Assembly: GCF_002081825.1 (NCBI RefSeq)
Contig: NZ_MUKU01000030.1
Location: 1 to 61,319 of the forward strand
DNA length: 61,319 nucleotides
Direction of reading: 5' to 3'
Source of the DNA: Chromobacterium haemolyticum
GTDB lineage: Bacteria; Pseudomonadota; Gammaproteobacteria; Burkholderiales; Chromobacteriaceae
The position numbers and the translations under genes are program-made. Within the stretch, counting starts at the first letter, position 1; each line of letters starts with the position of its first letter. The notes under the pieces were generated by a model. It was not told the DNA's origin and did not search any database. It was given only the letters and a program-made list of their open reading frames with translations. Shown here in pieces: positions 9,627 through 19,384 of this stretch.

Positions 9627-10400
9627 TCAACGGTGTTGGAATTGCGGCGACCGCTTGTCGAGAAAGGCTTGCATGCCCTCCTTCCTGTCGGCCAGAGAGA
9701 AGCTGGCATGAAAGGCGCGTCGCTCGAACAGCAGACCTTCGGCCAAGCTGGATTCGAAGGCTCGGTTCAGCGACTCCTTGATCAGCATCAGCGCCGGCAT
9801 CGAGTAGCCGGCCATCCGTGCAGCCAGCGCCCGCGCCGTCGCCAACACCTCGGCGTCCGCAACCACCCGCGACACCAGGCCGGCCCTCTCGGCTTCGTCG
9901 GCGCTGTAAAGCTGACCGCTCAAGCACCACTCCATCGCCTTGGCCTTGCCGATGGCGCGCGGCAGGCGCTGAGTGCCGCCCATTCCAGGCAGCGTGCCCA
10001 GTTTGACTTCCGGCTGGCCGAAGCGGGCGGACTCGCCGGCGATGATCACATCGCACATCATCGCCAGCTCGCAGCCGCCGCCTATCGCCAGGCCGCGCAC
10101 CGCCGCGATCAGCGGCTTGCGCACGCTGCGCGCGCGCTCCCAATGCCGGCTCACGTAGTCGTCGAGAAAGACTTGCTGATAATCCCACTCGGCCATGCGG
10201 CCGATGTCGGCGCCAGCGGCGAAAGCCTGCTCGGTGCCGGACAGCAGAATGACGCTGATGTCGGGGTCGCTGTCCGCCGCGTCCAGCGCGGCCTCCAGCT
10301 CCCGCATCAACTCGGGGCTCAGCGCATTGTGCTGCGCCGGCCGGTGAATCTCCAGGTGGCAGATCCGCTCAGCGCGGCGCTCCCTCAAATGCTCGCTCAT
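9627..10400 (-). CDS. paaF: Enoyl-CoA hydratase (2,3-dehydroadipyl-CoA hydratase)
   Basis: This is a 257-residue crotonase with both catalytic glutamates (IGGGCELA and FGQPEVKLG) and the GTQRLPR motif of classical enoyl-CoA hydratases. PaaF hydrates 2,3-dehydroadipyl-CoA to 3-hydroxyadipyl-CoA. The start at 10400 has AAGGAA eight bases upstream; an ATG 24 bases earlier lacks a site. The start lies within the end of the tetR gene (its stop is at 10369), so the two genes overlap by 32 bases and are probably co-translated. Confidence 0.87.
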   Translation of the reverse strand: MSEHLRERRAERICHLEIHRPAQHNALSPELMRELEAALDAADSDPDISVILLSGTEQAFAAGADIGRMAEWDYQQVFLDDYVSRHWERARSVRKPLIAAVRGLAIGGGCELAMMCDVIIAGESARFGQPEVKLGTLPGMGGTQRLPRAIGKAKAMEWCLSGQLYSADEAERAGLVSRVVADAEVLATARALAARMAGYSMPALMLIKESLNRAFESSLAEGLLFERRAFHASFSLADRKEGMQAFLDKRSPQFQHR

Positions 10401-11001
10401 GGTCAGTTCCTTCTCCACATCCATACACGCCGTGAAGAAACAACTGGCTGACTATCCGTGCCATGCCCGCCCTATCAATCGCGCCGTCGGCGCGGAACCA
10501 GGTAAAGGTCCAATTCATCATGCCGAACAAGGTCATCGTCACCGGCTTGACCTGCTCCGTCGACAGCTCCGGCCGCAAGCGGGCGATCAGTTCGGCGAAG
10601 GCCGCCACCACGCCGGCCTGCTTGGCCTTCACCTGCCGCCGGTCCGCTTCGCCCAGGAATTTGACGTCCTGCACCAACACCATGTGGTAGTGGCGCGAGG
10701 ACGCGTACTCCTCCATGAAGCGCTCGATCAGCAGCCGCAGATGCGCCTCCGCCGGCAGGCCTTGCCGCGCCGCCTCGTCGACGATGCCGACCAGCCGGTC
10801 CACATAGGTGTCGGCGATGTCGAACAGCAGATGCGATTTATCACGATAGTAGTGGTACAGCAGCGGCTTGGACATGCCGCACAACTCAGCCAGTTGGGCT
10901 ATCGAAGCACTGGGAAAACTCTGCTCGGCAAACAGACGGGCCGCGTTTTCCAGTATGTTTTGTTGCTGCGCCTCGTAATTGGGAGATTTAGTTCTGGCCA
11001 T
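10369..11001 (-). CDS. paaR: TetR-family regulator of phenylacetate genes (PaaR-like)
   Basis: This 210-residue TetR protein has an N-terminal HTH (about residues 28-50, IAQLAELCGMSKPLLYHYYRDK) and a C-terminal ligand domain. Its place inside the paa operon, between paaE and paaF, makes it the likely repressor released by phenylacetyl-CoA, as for TetR-type PaaR proteins in other bacteria (E. coli instead uses the GntR-type PaaX). The start at 11001 is the family-typical MARTKSP; the open frame continues upstream but without homology-like sequence. Candidate operators are at 15085-15108 and about 19394-19420. Name and ligand are inferred from context. Confidence 0.85.
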   Translation of the reverse strand: MARTKSPNYEAQQQNILENAARLFAEQSFPSASIAQLAELCGMSKPLLYHYYRDKSHLLFDIADTYVDRLVGIVDEAARQGLPAEAHLRLLIERFMEEYASSRHYHMVLVQDVKFLGEADRRQVKAKQAGVVAAFAELIARLRPELSTEQVKPVTMTLFGMMNWTFTWFRADGAIDRAGMARIVSQLFLHGVYGCGEGTDHERAFEGAPR

Positions 11002-11123
11002 ATCCGCATATCGGTTGAATGAAAAGACCAGACGCGGCACCAGCGAACCTCCCCGATGACTACGAGCCGCCAGGCAAACCCCGATGAAACTGGGTTTTGC
11101 CAGCGGTTCTAGACAAGCAACCG

Positions 11124-12191
11124 TCAACGCTCATCAAAACTGAGCACCACTTGCTGGGTCCGTGGACGCGCCTGACAGGCGAGCACGAAGCCTTGTTCCA
11201 CCTCGGCCGGTTCCAGGGCGAAATTCTTGTCCATGGCAACCCGGCCGGACAGCACCTTGGCCCGGCAGGTGCAGCATACCCCACCTTGGCAAGAGTAAGG
11301 TAGGTCGACTCCGGCCGCCGTGGCCGCTTCCAAGATGCGCTCGCCCGCGCCCAGTTCCAGCAGCCGCTGCTGACCATCGATGATGATGGTGACGCTGGCC
11401 GCCGGACTGTCCTCGATCGCTGCTGCCGATTTGGCCTCGCCGCGCTCCGGCACGCCGAAGCGTTCGTAATGAATGCGCCCGGCGGCCAGTCCCGCGCGCT
11501 CAAGGCAGGCGCGGGACTGATCTATCATATCGTTGGGTCCGCAAACGAAGGCTTCGTCCACCGCGCTGTCCGGCAGCAACGCGGCCAGCGCCCTTTGCAG
11601 CCGTTCGCCATCGAGACGGCCGTGGAACAACTCCGGTTGCTGCGCTTCGCGGCTGAGGAAGTGATACACCGCCAGGCGCGCCGGATAGCGCGACTTCAGT
11701 GCCGCCAGTTCGTCTGCGAACAAGATCCCGCCGCGCTTCCGATTGCCGTACAGCAAGGTGAAACGGCTGTGCGGCTCTCGCCGCAAGGTGGTTTTCAAGG
11801 TGGACAGCAAGGGGGTGATGCCGCTGCCGGCGACGATGCCCAGATAGTGCTTGCGCTGCTCCACCGCCAGTGGCGTGAAGAAACGCCCCTCCGGCGGCAT
11901 CGCCTCCACTTCGCGCCCAGGCTGCCAATGCTGATGGACGTGGCTGGAGAACACGCCGCCGTCCACTCGCTTCACCGCCACCCGCAAGATGTCCTCATCC
12001 ACACCGCAGCACAGCGAATAAGTGCGCCGCTGCTCCACGCCGTCAATCTGTTCGCGGAACACAAGATGCTGGCCCTGGGTGAAGCGGAAGCTCTCCCTAA
12101 GCTCCGCCGGCGGCTCCAGCATCAAGGAAATGGCATCGTCGGTTTCCTGGCGGCGTTCGACGATGCGCAGGCGATGAAAAGCTAGTCTCAT
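11124..12191 (-). CDS. paaE: Phenylacetyl-CoA 1,2-epoxidase reductase subunit PaaE
   Basis: This 355-residue class IA-like oxidoreductase passes electrons from NADPH to the PaaAC di-iron core. The ferredoxin-reductase FAD domain (RRTYSLCCGVDED around residue 55) and NAD(P) domain (GIVAGSGITPLLSTLK, about 120) are followed by a plant-type [2Fe-2S] ferredoxin domain with C-x4-C-x2-C (SCQGGVCCTC) and a distal cysteine in VLACQARP. It is the last structural gene of the paaABCDE block; 122 bases separate it from the tetR gene. Confidence 0.95.
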   Translation of the reverse strand: MRLAFHRLRIVERRQETDDAISLMLEPPAELRESFRFTQGQHLVFREQIDGVEQRRTYSLCCGVDEDILRVAVKRVDGGVFSSHVHQHWQPGREVEAMPPEGRFFTPLAVEQRKHYLGIVAGSGITPLLSTLKTTLRREPHSRFTLLYGNRKRGGILFADELAALKSRYPARLAVYHFLSREAQQPELFHGRLDGERLQRALAALLPDSAVDEAFVCGPNDMIDQSRACLERAGLAAGRIHYERFGVPERGEAKSAAAIEDSPAASVTIIIDGQQRLLELGAGERILEAATAAGVDLPYSCQGGVCCTCRAKVLSGRVAMDKNFALEPAEVEQGFVLACQARPRTQQVVLSFDER

Positions 12192-12224
12192 TCCAGTCTC
12201 CTTACTCCGGTCCTCTCCGCGGAC

Positions 12225-12731
12225 TCAGATCGGCTTGAAATACTCAAATGGCTCCAGGCACGCCTCGCAGCGATAGAGCGCCTTACAAGCGGTGGAGCCG
12301 AATTGGCTCAGCCGCCGGCTGCGACCGGAGCCGCATTGCGGGCAGGCTGGCGCCGTCGATTGGAAGCGCAACGGCTGCCAGTTGTCCTCGGCCGCGCTCG
12401 CGCACGCCGGAGGCGCAATGCCGTAGCGGCGCAGCTTGTCGCGGCCGTCGGCGCTGATCCAGTCGCTGCTCCAGGCCGGGCTCAACTGGGTGCGCAGCAC
12501 CACCCGCGCCTCGCCCGCCCGACTCAGCGCCTGCCGCACCGAGGCGGCGATGGCCTCGGTGGCCGGACAGCCGGAATATGTGGGAGTCAGCGTGACCTCC
12601 AGGTCCTCTCCCACCCGCGCCACCTTGCGCACGATGCCCAGATCGCACAGCGACACCACAGGTACCTCGGGATCCGGCACCTGATCCAGTACCCGCCAGG
12701 CTTGCGCCACGCTCAGCCGCGCGGCGCGCAT
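12225..12731 (-). CDS. paaD: Phenylacetate epoxidase maturation/assembly protein PaaD
   Basis: This 168-residue protein has an N-terminal MIP18/DUF59 domain (DPEVPVVSLCDLGIV, TYSGCPATE) used in iron-sulfur or metal-centre assembly. A C-terminal zinc-ribbon-like region has two CxxC pairs (CPQCG and CEAC) and ends FEYFKPI, as in other PaaD proteins. It supports assembly of the PaaABCE epoxidase. The start at 12731 overlaps the paaC stop (ATGA), showing tight coupling. Longer in-frame extensions into paaC were rejected as low-complexity shadow sequence. Confidence 0.93.
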   Translation of the reverse strand: MRAARLSVAQAWRVLDQVPDPEVPVVSLCDLGIVRKVARVGEDLEVTLTPTYSGCPATEAIAASVRQALSRAGEARVVLRTQLSPAWSSDWISADGRDKLRRYGIAPPACASAAEDNWQPLRFQSTAPACPQCGSGRSRRLSQFGSTACKALYRCEACLEPFEYFKPI

Positions 12732-13513
12732 CACCAGCACCCTCCGGGATAGGCGCGCTGCAGGAACTGCATCTCCGCCAGCACATGGCCCAAGGACTCG
12801 CTGTGTTCGCCGCGCTTGCCGCCGGAGCGATAGCCGGTGTCCGCCGGGAGCCGCAGCGTGGCTTCCGCCAACACCGGCAGCACTAGCGCCTCCCATTCCT
12901 TCCGCAGAAGAGCCGCCTGCGGCGCAATGCCGCCCTGGCGCCGCTCCAGCGCGTCGTTGTCGAACATCTCGGCCAGATACGGCCACCAATGCGCCAGCGC
13001 CCGCTGCATGCGCCGCCGCGATTCATCGGTGCCGTCGCCCAGCCGCACCACCCATTCCGCCGCGTAGCGCAGGTGGTAGCGGCTTTCCGCCAGCGCCTTG
13101 CCGGCGATCGCCGCCAGCCGCGGCTCCGCGCCGTCGCGCAGCGCCCGCCACAAGGCCACCTGGTAGGCGCTGAACAGGGCGATGCGCAGCACGGTCTGGC
13201 CGAAGTCGCCGTTGGGCAACTCCAGCAAGGTCAGATTGCGGAACTCCGGCGCGTCGCGCAGATAGGCCAGCGCGTCCTCGTCCCGGCCCCGTCCTTCCCA
13301 TTCGCCGGCCAGGCTCAGCAGCAAGCGCGTCTGGCCTATCAGGTCCAGCGCGATATTGCTCAACGCGATGTCGTCCTCCAGCTCCGGCGCGTGGCCGCAC
13401 CATTCACCCAGACGCTGACCCAGCAACAAGGTGTTGTCGCCCAGCCGCAGCGCGTATTCGATCAGGTCCGCCGTCACCGGCGGCTGCGTTTGCACAACTC
13501 TCTGCACAGACAT
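12731..13513 (-). CDS. paaC: Phenylacetyl-CoA epoxidase structural subunit PaaC
   Basis: This is a 260-residue ferritin-like four-helix protein. PaaC pairs with the catalytic subunit PaaA but has lost the di-iron ligands in the family. Visible family strings are ALRLGDNTLLLGQRLGEWCGHAPELEDDIALSNIALDLIGQ and RYHLRYAAEWVVRLGDGT in shorter stretches (residues about 22-63 and 130-148). It lies 10 bases after paaB and overlaps paaD by four bases. Confidence 0.94.
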   Translation of the reverse strand: MSVQRVVQTQPPVTADLIEYALRLGDNTLLLGQRLGEWCGHAPELEDDIALSNIALDLIGQTRLLLSLAGEWEGRGRDEDALAYLRDAPEFRNLTLLELPNGDFGQTVLRIALFSAYQVALWRALRDGAEPRLAAIAGKALAESRYHLRYAAEWVVRLGDGTDESRRRMQRALAHWWPYLAEMFDNDALERRQGGIAPQAALLRKEWEALVLPVLAEATLRLPADTGYRSGGKRGEHSESLGHVLAEMQFLQRAYPGGCW

Positions 13514-13523
13514 CGCGCACTCC

Positions 13524-14024
13524 TCACATATGGTTCACGGCTTCCGGCAACTGGAAGAAGGTGGGCAGGCGATAAGTCTTTCCGGCCATGGGTTCGAACA
13601 GCATTTCCCGTTCGTCCGGCTCGCTACAGCTCAGCGCCGCGCTGGGCAGCGCCCAGACCGCGCCGGGCGGGAACTCGCCAAAGGCACGCTCCGCCCGCTG
13701 CAAGGCCTGCGATGCCGACGCGGCCAGCAGGCTGGCGACGTGCAGGTGGTCCAGGCCCGGCTTGAGCTGCAGAAATACTTCGTATTGTTGCGACTCCGTG
13801 GCCGACTCCCCCGCGGAGGGCGGCTCGCCGTTTTCGTCGAGGCTGTCGCTGGGCGCCACCCACAGACTGACGCCCTCTTGGCGACGGAAATAGATATCGC
13901 GGGCCAGCAGCAGCGCATGGCGCGCATCGGCTGCATGCAGGCTGCTGGAGTGCTTGTATTGCAAAGCGTTGCGGCCGAGGACGAAGACCTCGAAACGCGG
14001 CCAGGCGTTGGTGGACTCGGACAT
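13524..14024 (-). CDS. paaB: Phenylacetyl-CoA epoxidase subunit PaaB, internally duplicated
   Basis: This 166-residue protein matches PaaB, which bridges PaaAC dimers in the epoxidase. Known PaaB proteins, such as that of E. coli, are about 95 residues. Here the core occurs twice. Residues 11-60 (FEVFVLGRN, SLHAADARHALLLARDIY, GVSLWV) and residues 81-131 (YEVFLQLKPG, HVASLLAASASQAL, GAVWALP) are two copies of the same beta-alpha unit, joined by an acidic, Ser/Gly-rich linker (61-80). Only after the second copy comes the family's C-terminal tail (FEPMAGKTYRLPTFFQLP...NHM). The repeat looks like an in-frame tandem duplication or fusion. It is one clean frame between paaA and paaC. Confidence 0.92.
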   Translation of the reverse strand: MSESTNAWPRFEVFVLGRNALQYKHSSSLHAADARHALLLARDIYFRRQEGVSLWVAPSDSLDENGEPPSAGESATESQQYEVFLQLKPGLDHLHVASLLAASASQALQRAERAFGEFPPGAVWALPSAALSCSEPDEREMLFEPMAGKTYRLPTFFQLPEAVNHM

Positions 14025-14036
14025 GGAGGCTCCTGA

Positions 14037-15020
14037 TTAGGCGGCGGCGCGCGCCGCCTGTTTGTCTGCATAGGCTTGGGCGGCGGCGCGCACCCAGGCC
14101 CCCTCTTCATGCGCGCGGACGCGCGCGGCCATGCGTTCGCGGTTGCAGGGGCCGTCGCCGGCCAGCACCCGCTTGAACTCCTCCCAGTCCGGCTCGCCGA
14201 AGTCGTAATGCCCGCGTTCCGCGTTCCAGGCCAGCGCCGGGTCCGGCAGCGCGATGCCCAGCACCTCGGCCTGCGGCACGATGGCGTCGACGAATTTCTG
14301 CCGCAGATCGTCGTTGGAGATGCGCTTGATGCCCCATTGCATGCTGCTGGCGCTGTGCACCGAATCCCGGTCCGGCGGGCCGAACATCATCAACACCGGC
14401 CACCACCAACGGTTCACCGACTCCTGCACCATGGCCCGCTGCTCCACGTTGCCGCTCATCATCGTCAACAGCAGGTCGTACCCTTGGCGCTGATGGAAGC
14501 TTTCCTCCTTGCAGATGCGCACCATGGCGCGAGCGTATGGGCCGTAAGAGCAGCGGCACAGTGGAATCTGGTTCATGATCGCCGCGCCGTCCACCAGCCA
14601 CCCTATGGTGCCGATGTCGGCCCAGGACAAAGTCGGGTAATTGAAGATACTGGAGTACTTGGCGCGGCCGGACAGCAAGGCCGCCACCATTTCGTCACGC
14701 GGGCTGCCCAGGGTTTCCGCCGCCGCGTACAGATAAAGGCCGTGCCCACCCTCGTCCTGCACCTTGGCCAACAAAATGGCCTTGCGCTTGAGCGTGGGCG
14801 CGCGACCTATCCAGTTGCCTTCCGGCAGCATGCCCACCACTTCGGAATGCGCATGCTGAGATATTTGCCGCAACAGGGTCTTGCGGTAGGCGAGCGGCAT
14901 CCAGTCTCGCGCCTCTATCTTGTCGTCCGCTTGCAGCTTGGCGTCGAAGGCCTGCTGCTGAAACGACGGCTCAGCCGCCATCGCGGCGATGTCCGGCTGG
15001 TCCAGGGCTTGGGTGTACAT
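14037..15020 (-). CDS. paaA: Phenylacetyl-CoA 1,2-epoxidase catalytic subunit PaaA
   Basis: This 327-residue di-iron oxygenase subunit epoxidises the ring of phenylacetyl-CoA. The two metal-binding helices carry Glu/His pairs in [12 protein letters not shown] and [16 protein letters not shown] strong ribosome site (AAGGAGG) lies eight bases before the ATG at 15020. The length agrees with other PaaA proteins. It is the first gene of the epoxidase block paaABCDE; a candidate TetR operator lies 65-88 bases upstream, so it may have its own promoter in addition to read-through from paaK. Confidence 0.96.
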   Translation of the reverse strand: MYTQALDQPDIAAMAAEPSFQQQAFDAKLQADDKIEARDWMPLAYRKTLLRQISQHAHSEVVGMLPEGNWIGRAPTLKRKAILLAKVQDEGGHGLYLYAAAETLGSPRDEMVAALLSGRAKYSSIFNYPTLSWADIGTIGWLVDGAAIMNQIPLCRCSYGPYARAMVRICKEESFHQRQGYDLLLTMMSGNVEQRAMVQESVNRWWWPVLMMFGPPDRDSVHSASSMQWGIKRISNDDLRQKFVDAIVPQAEVLGIALPDPALAWNAERGHYDFGEPDWEEFKRVLAGDGPCNRERMAARVRAHEEGAWVRAAAQAYADKQAARAAA

Positions 15021-15084
15021 CGCATATCCTCCTTGGTGAGCGTCTCCGGGCCAAGCGTCAGGGGCGCGGAAACGGCCTAATTAA

Positions 15085-15108
15085 TTAACTTACCGATCGT
15101 TCAATTAA
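15085..15108. promoter_or_regulatory. Candidate PaaR (TetR) operator upstream of paaA
   Basis: An imperfect 24-bp palindrome centred on CGATCG (12-bp arms with three mismatches) contains ACCGATCGTT followed by CAATTAA. A similar string, ACCGACCGGAAAATCAATTA, occurs in the paaG-paaN divergent promoter. Position before paaA and the shared motif suggest a repressor site; it is not proven. Confidence 0.45.
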
Positions 15109-15143
15109 AAAGCAAGCGTTAATGAAATCCTCCGCCTCCCCGG

Positions 15144-16457
15144 CTAGTTCCGCGGCCGTTTGTCCACCACCCGCCGCGCCTTGCCCACCGAGCGTTCTAT
15201 CGTCATCGGCTCCACCACCTGCACGGTGGCGGTCACACCCACATGGCTCTTGATGCTGTGCTGCAGCTGCCGCTCCGCCAGTTTCCTGGCGTCGTCGCGC
15301 GCCGGCCCGCTGGGCTCGCGCTCGACGAAGACCGCCAGGCAGTCCAGGTGGCCGTCCTTGTCGACTTCCAGGTAGAAATGCGGCGCCAACCCCGGCTGTC
15401 GCAGAATCACTTCCTCGATCTGGGTGGGGAACACATTGACGCCGCGGATGATCAGCATATCGTCGGAGCGGCCGACGATCTTGCCGATGCGCCGCATCGA
15501 GCGGCTGCTGGGCGGCAGCAGACGGGTCAGGTCGCGGGTGCGGTAGCGGATCACCGGCATCGCTTCCTTGGTCAGCGAGGTCAACACCAGCTCGCCTTCC
15601 TCGCCATCCGGCAGCACCTCGCCGCTGAACGGATCGATGATTTCCGGGTAGAAGAAATCCTCCCAGATCACCGGGCCGTCCTTGCTTTCCACACATTCGC
15701 TGGCCACGCCCGGCCCCATCACCTCGGACAGGCCGTAAATGTCCACCGCGTCGATGCCGGCGCGGCGTTCGATCTCCTGCCGCATCAGCCCGGTCCACGG
15801 CTCGGCGCCGAAGATGCCGACCCGCAGCGAGCAGGCGGCGGACTCCATGCCCCGGCGCTCCATTTCATCGAGGATGTTCAACATATAGGACGGCGTGACC
15901 ATGATGATGTCCGGGCGGAAGTCCTGGATCAGTTGCACCTGGCGCTCGGTCTGACCACCGGACATCGGCACTACGGTGCAGCCCAGCCGCTCGGCGCCGT
16001 AGTGCGCGCCCAGGCCGCCGGTGAACAGGCCGTAGCCGTAAGCGATGTGCACCATGCTGCCGCGCCGGCCGCCGGCGGCGCGGATGGAGCGCGCCACCAC
16101 CGTGGCCCAACTGTCGATGTCCTTGCGGGTATAGCCCACCACCGTCGGCTGGCCGGTGGTGCCGCTGCTGGCGTGAATGCGCGATACCTGATCCCGCGGC
16201 ACCGCGAACAGGCCGAACGGATAGTTGTCGCGCAGATCCGCCTTGCTGGTGAACGGAAAGCGGCTGAGGTCCTCCAGCTGCCGCAATTGCTCGGGGTGAA
16301 CGCCCGCTTGGACGCACTTGGCGCGAAACGGGGCAACATTGTCGTAAGCATGTTGCAAGGACCAGCGTAAACGCCGCAGTTGCAAGTCGGACAACTCATC
16401 GCGGCTGGCGGTTTCCATCGCGTCCAGTTCGCTGGACGAAGGGCGGGTGGCGGACAT
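15144..16457 (-). CDS. paaK: Phenylacetate-CoA ligase
   Basis: This is a 437-residue ANL-family ligase that activates phenylacetate with ATP and CoA, the entry step of the pathway. The P-loop-like motif SSGTTGQPTVVGYT is at about residue 97, IYGLSEVMGPGV at about 240, and the C-terminal hinge DMLIIRGVNVFPTQIEE at about 335. The C-terminus ends SVGKARRVVDKR, with the conserved lysine. ATG 16457 gives the standard family length; the longer frame upstream lacks family sequence. It is separated by 131 bases from paaI and 123 from paaA. Confidence 0.96.
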   Translation of the reverse strand: MSATRPSSSELDAMETASRDELSDLQLRRLRWSLQHAYDNVAPFRAKCVQAGVHPEQLRQLEDLSRFPFTSKADLRDNYPFGLFAVPRDQVSRIHASSGTTGQPTVVGYTRKDIDSWATVVARSIRAAGGRRGSMVHIAYGYGLFTGGLGAHYGAERLGCTVVPMSGGQTERQVQLIQDFRPDIIMVTPSYMLNILDEMERRGMESAACSLRVGIFGAEPWTGLMRQEIERRAGIDAVDIYGLSEVMGPGVASECVESKDGPVIWEDFFYPEIIDPFSGEVLPDGEEGELVLTSLTKEAMPVIRYRTRDLTRLLPPSSRSMRRIGKIVGRSDDMLIIRGVNVFPTQIEEVILRQPGLAPHFYLEVDKDGHLDCLAVFVEREPSGPARDDARKLAERQLQHSIKSHVGVTATVQVVEPMTIERSVGKARRVVDKRPRN

Positions 16458-16588
16458 GGTGCTTCTCCTATGTGGATTGGGGGCTGGCTCTGCGGCCATT
16501 TGCTGCTGCTGGAAACAGTAGGGCTGGCTTGCTCTCCTTGATGGACTCTTAGCGGGTGGCAGGGGACGGAGCGAAGGTATACGGCCCT

Positions 16589-17020
16589 TCACTCCGCCTT
16601 CGGGCCGGACCGGTGCGAGCGGCCGCGCAGCAGGACCAGGGTTTCGCCGCGCTGATTGCTCACCCTCACATCGTAAAGACCTTGCCGGCCGCCCTGGTGC
16701 TGGCACTCGGCCTCCGCCAGCAGGCAATCACCGCTATGCGCCGGCAGCAGGTATTCCATGCTGATGGCCACGCCGACCGCGCGCGGGCCCCAGCTATTGC
16801 AGGCGACGGCGAAAGCGGTGTCCGCCAACGCGCACAGTAGGCCGCCGTGGCACAGTTGGAAGCCGTTGAGCATATCGTCACGCACCCGCATGCGCATCCG
16901 GGCGCGGCCCGGCGCGACTTCCAACAACTCCATGCCCAGGCTGGCCGACGCTCGGTCCTTGCTCAGCATTTCCAGCGCGCTGTGCTCGGCAAGCCGCCCG
17001 GCGGACTCGGTCTCAGTCAT
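16589..17020 (-). CDS. paaI: Phenylacetyl-CoA pathway hotdog thioesterase PaaI
   Basis: This 143-residue hotdog-fold acyl-CoA thioesterase contains [21 protein letters not shown], with the catalytic aspartate in the ADTAFA helix, and a C-terminal strand region [18 protein letters not shown]. PaaI hydrolyses stalled ring-hydroxylated or epoxidised phenylacetyl-CoA, freeing CoA and preventing toxic build-up. ATG 17020 overlaps the end of paaH by eight bases, which supports this start over the longer frame. Confidence 0.92.
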   Translation of the reverse strand: MTETESAGRLAEHSALEMLSKDRASASLGMELLEVAPGRARMRMRVRDDMLNGFQLCHGGLLCALADTAFAVACNSWGPRAVGVAISMEYLLPAHSGDCLLAEAECQHQGGRQGLYDVRVSNQRGETLVLLRGRSHRSGPKAE

Positions 17021-18527
17021 GGAATCGTCCTCCAGACAGCGCCAGCCGCCGCAATAGCGGCGAAACCCGATAACGTTCGTCGCCGTATTGAGCGTGCAGG
17101 GCGTCCAGAACTTGCGCCACATACTCGTTGCCTAGCCGATCAGCCCAAGCCAGCGGTCCACGGGGATAAGCGGCACCCAAGCACATGGCCTGGTCCACGC
17201 TGTCCGCCGCCGCCACGCCCTGCCCCACCGCGTCGGCAGCCTCGTTGGCCAGCATCGCCACGGTGCGCAACACCGCCATGCCGGCGGCGTCGTCCAGCCG
17301 CGACACCTGCAGGCCGGCCGCCTGCAGCACGCCCTCCGCCTGCGCCGCCAGCTCCGGCGCGGCCTGGTCCGCCACCGCCAGCGCCAGCCGCTGCGCGCTG
17401 GCGTAATCCAGCGCCAGATCGAACACCGCCCAGCCGGCGTGGCCGCTGTCGGCGGCGCGGCGGGTGGCGCTGCGGCCATCGGACAAGGCCAGCCGCAAAC
17501 CGTCCCAGCTTAGCCAGCCTTGAGCCGGCCCCGGCTCGCGCTCCAGCCGCACGCCGCCGGCCTGCAAGCGCGCCAGCAGCGGTTCGGCCGCGCCCAGCCC
17601 GCCGTGCACCCGCAGTACGGCGGGCGCGGGCCGCGACGGCGCGGCATCCGCCGCCGGCAAAGCCTGGCCGTAATCGTAAAAACCGCGGCCGCTCTTGCGG
17701 CCCAAGCGGCCGGCCGCCACCAGTTCCTGCTGCAGCGGCGACGGCCGGAAACGCGGGTCTTGCTGCATCGCCTGGAACACCGATTGCGTCACCGCGAAAT
17801 TCACGTCGTGGCCGATCAGATCCATGAGCTCCAACGGTCCCATCGCGAAACCGCCGGCCTCGCGCAGCAAGGCGTCCAGCGTGGCCGGCGCGCACGCGCC
17901 TTCTTGTAGCAGCCGCAAGGCCTCTGCGTAGAACGGCCGCGCCACCCGGTTGACGATGAAGCCCGGAGTGGAGGCGGCCGGCACCGGCGTCTTGCTCCAG
18001 GCGCGCATCAAAGTGCACATCCCTTCCGCAAGCGCCGGCGCGGTCGACAGCCCGCTCACCACTTCCACTAGTTTCATCCGCGTGGCCGGGTTGAAAAAAT
18101 GCAGACCGATCAACCGCTCGGGATGGCGCAGTCCCGCCGCCAGCTCGGTGATGGATAGGGAGGAGGTATTACTGGCCAGGATGGCGGCGGCCGGCAGCAG
18201 AGCGTCCAGCTGCCGCAACAGCGCCTTCTTGGCGTCCAGACGTTCGACAATGGCCTCTATCGCCAAGCTCGTGTCGGCCAGTTCCTCCAAGCTGGCCACC
18301 GGCCGCAGCCGGCCGCGCGCGGCGTCCAGCTGCGACTGGCTCCATTTGCCTCGCTGAACCAGGCTGGCCCAGTCGGCGGCGATCGCGTCCGCCGCCGCCG
18401 CCGCGGCGCCGGCATCCTGATCGTAGAGATACACTTCATGCCCGGCCGCCGCCGCCACCGCGGCGATGCCGCGCCCCATCGCCCCGGCGCCGATCACAGC
18501 CACACGGCTCTCTGCTGTCGGTGCCAT
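17013..18527 (-). CDS. paaH: 3-hydroxyadipyl-CoA dehydrogenase
   Basis: This is a 504-residue 3-hydroxyacyl-CoA dehydrogenase. The NAD-binding Rossmann motif [10 protein letters not shown] is at residue 13, [11 protein letters not shown] and [15 protein letters not shown] carry the active-site region, and two C-terminal dehydrogenase domains follow (the second around residues 410-490, [15 protein letters not shown]). PaaH oxidises 3-hydroxyadipyl-CoA to 3-oxoadipyl-CoA. The double C-terminal domain fits PaaH/PaaC-type enzymes rather than short FadB2-like ones. The start lies one base after the paaG stop. Confidence 0.94.
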   Translation of the reverse strand: MAPTAESRVAVIGAGAMGRGIAAVAAAAGHEVYLYDQDAGAAAAAADAIAADWASLVQRGKWSQSQLDAARGRLRPVASLEELADTSLAIEAIVERLDAKKALLRQLDALLPAAAILASNTSSLSITELAAGLRHPERLIGLHFFNPATRMKLVEVVSGLSTAPALAEGMCTLMRAWSKTPVPAASTPGFIVNRVARPFYAEALRLLQEGACAPATLDALLREAGGFAMGPLELMDLIGHDVNFAVTQSVFQAMQQDPRFRPSPLQQELVAAGRLGRKSGRGFYDYGQALPAADAAPSRPAPAVLRVHGGLGAAEPLLARLQAGGVRLEREPGPAQGWLSWDGLRLALSDGRSATRRAADSGHAGWAVFDLALDYASAQRLALAVADQAAPELAAQAEGVLQAAGLQVSRLDDAAGMAVLRTVAMLANEAADAVGQGVAAADSVDQAMCLGAAYPRGPLAWADRLGNEYVAQVLDALHAQYGDERYRVSPLLRRLALSGGRFHD

Positions 18528-18528
18528 C

Positions 18529-19326
18529 TCATTTCCCCTGGAAACAGGGCGGCCGCTTGGCCAAGAAGGCCGCCACCCCTTCGCGGTAGTCGGCGCTGAA
18601 GCCCAACTGGCGCTGCGTATCGCGCTCCAGCCGCAGCTGTTGCTCCAGACTGTTGTCCTCTGCCGCCTGCAGCGCCCCCTTGATCCGCGCATAGGCCAGC
18701 GTCGGCCCGCCGGCCAGCTGTTCGGCGAGTTGCCTCACCGCTGCGGGGAAGTCCTCGTCGTCTACGCAACGCCAGATCAGCCCCCATTCCTCTGCTTGTT
18801 CCGCCGGCAATGGCTCGGCCAATAGCGCCAATCCCATCGCCCGAGCTTGGCCCAGCAGGCGCGGCAGCCAGTAACTGCCGCCTGAATCCGGCATCAGGCC
18901 AACCTTGCTGAACGCTTGGGTAAAACGCGCCGAGCGCGCGGCGATCACCAAGTCACAAGCCAAGGCGATGTTAGCGCCGGCGCCGGCGGCCACGCCGTTG
19001 ACCGCGGCGATCACCGGCTTGGGCATGTCGCGCAGCCGCCGCACCAGCGGCGCGTAGTAGTCCTCGATGGACTGCCCCAGGTCCACCGCCTGCTGCCCAG
19101 GTAGCACCGCCCGGTCGCTCAAATCCTGGCCGGCGCAAAATGCCCTCCCGGCACCGGTCAACACCAACACCCGGACCTCTACGTCGTCGCGCAGGCGGTC
19201 CAGCGCCGCCGCCAAAGCCTGATGCATCGCCGGATTGAAACTGTTCAGGCGCTGCGGCCGGTTCAGCGTCAAAGTCGCCACGCCGGCTTCCCGTTTCAAT
19301 TCGATGCTTGTTTCCGCTGTCTGCAT
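18529..19326 (-). CDS. paaG: 1,2-epoxyphenylacetyl-CoA isomerase
   Basis: This 265-residue crotonase-family protein lacks the hydratase glutamates ([14 protein letters not shown] and [19 protein letters not shown] in their place) and keeps the acidic residue of PDSGGS, the pattern of PaaG isomerases. It converts the ring epoxide to oxepin-CoA and also shifts a double bond later in the pathway. ATG 19326 is preceded by AAAGGGG; an ATG nine codons earlier is possible but has a weaker site. It is the first gene of the minus-strand paa operon, facing paaN. Confidence 0.93.
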   Translation of the reverse strand: MQTAETSIELKREAGVATLTLNRPQRLNSFNPAMHQALAAALDRLRDDVEVRVLVLTGAGRAFCAGQDLSDRAVLPGQQAVDLGQSIEDYYAPLVRRLRDMPKPVIAAVNGVAAGAGANIALACDLVIAARSARFTQAFSKVGLMPDSGGSYWLPRLLGQARAMGLALLAEPLPAEQAEEWGLIWRCVDDEDFPAAVRQLAEQLAGGPTLAYARIKGALQAAEDNSLEQQLRLERDTQRQLGFSADYREGVAAFLAKRPPCFQGK

Positions 19327-19384
19327 GCTTGCCCCTTTTTGGGATGCGGCCATGGTGATGCAGGCCAAACCACTACTGTGGCAA

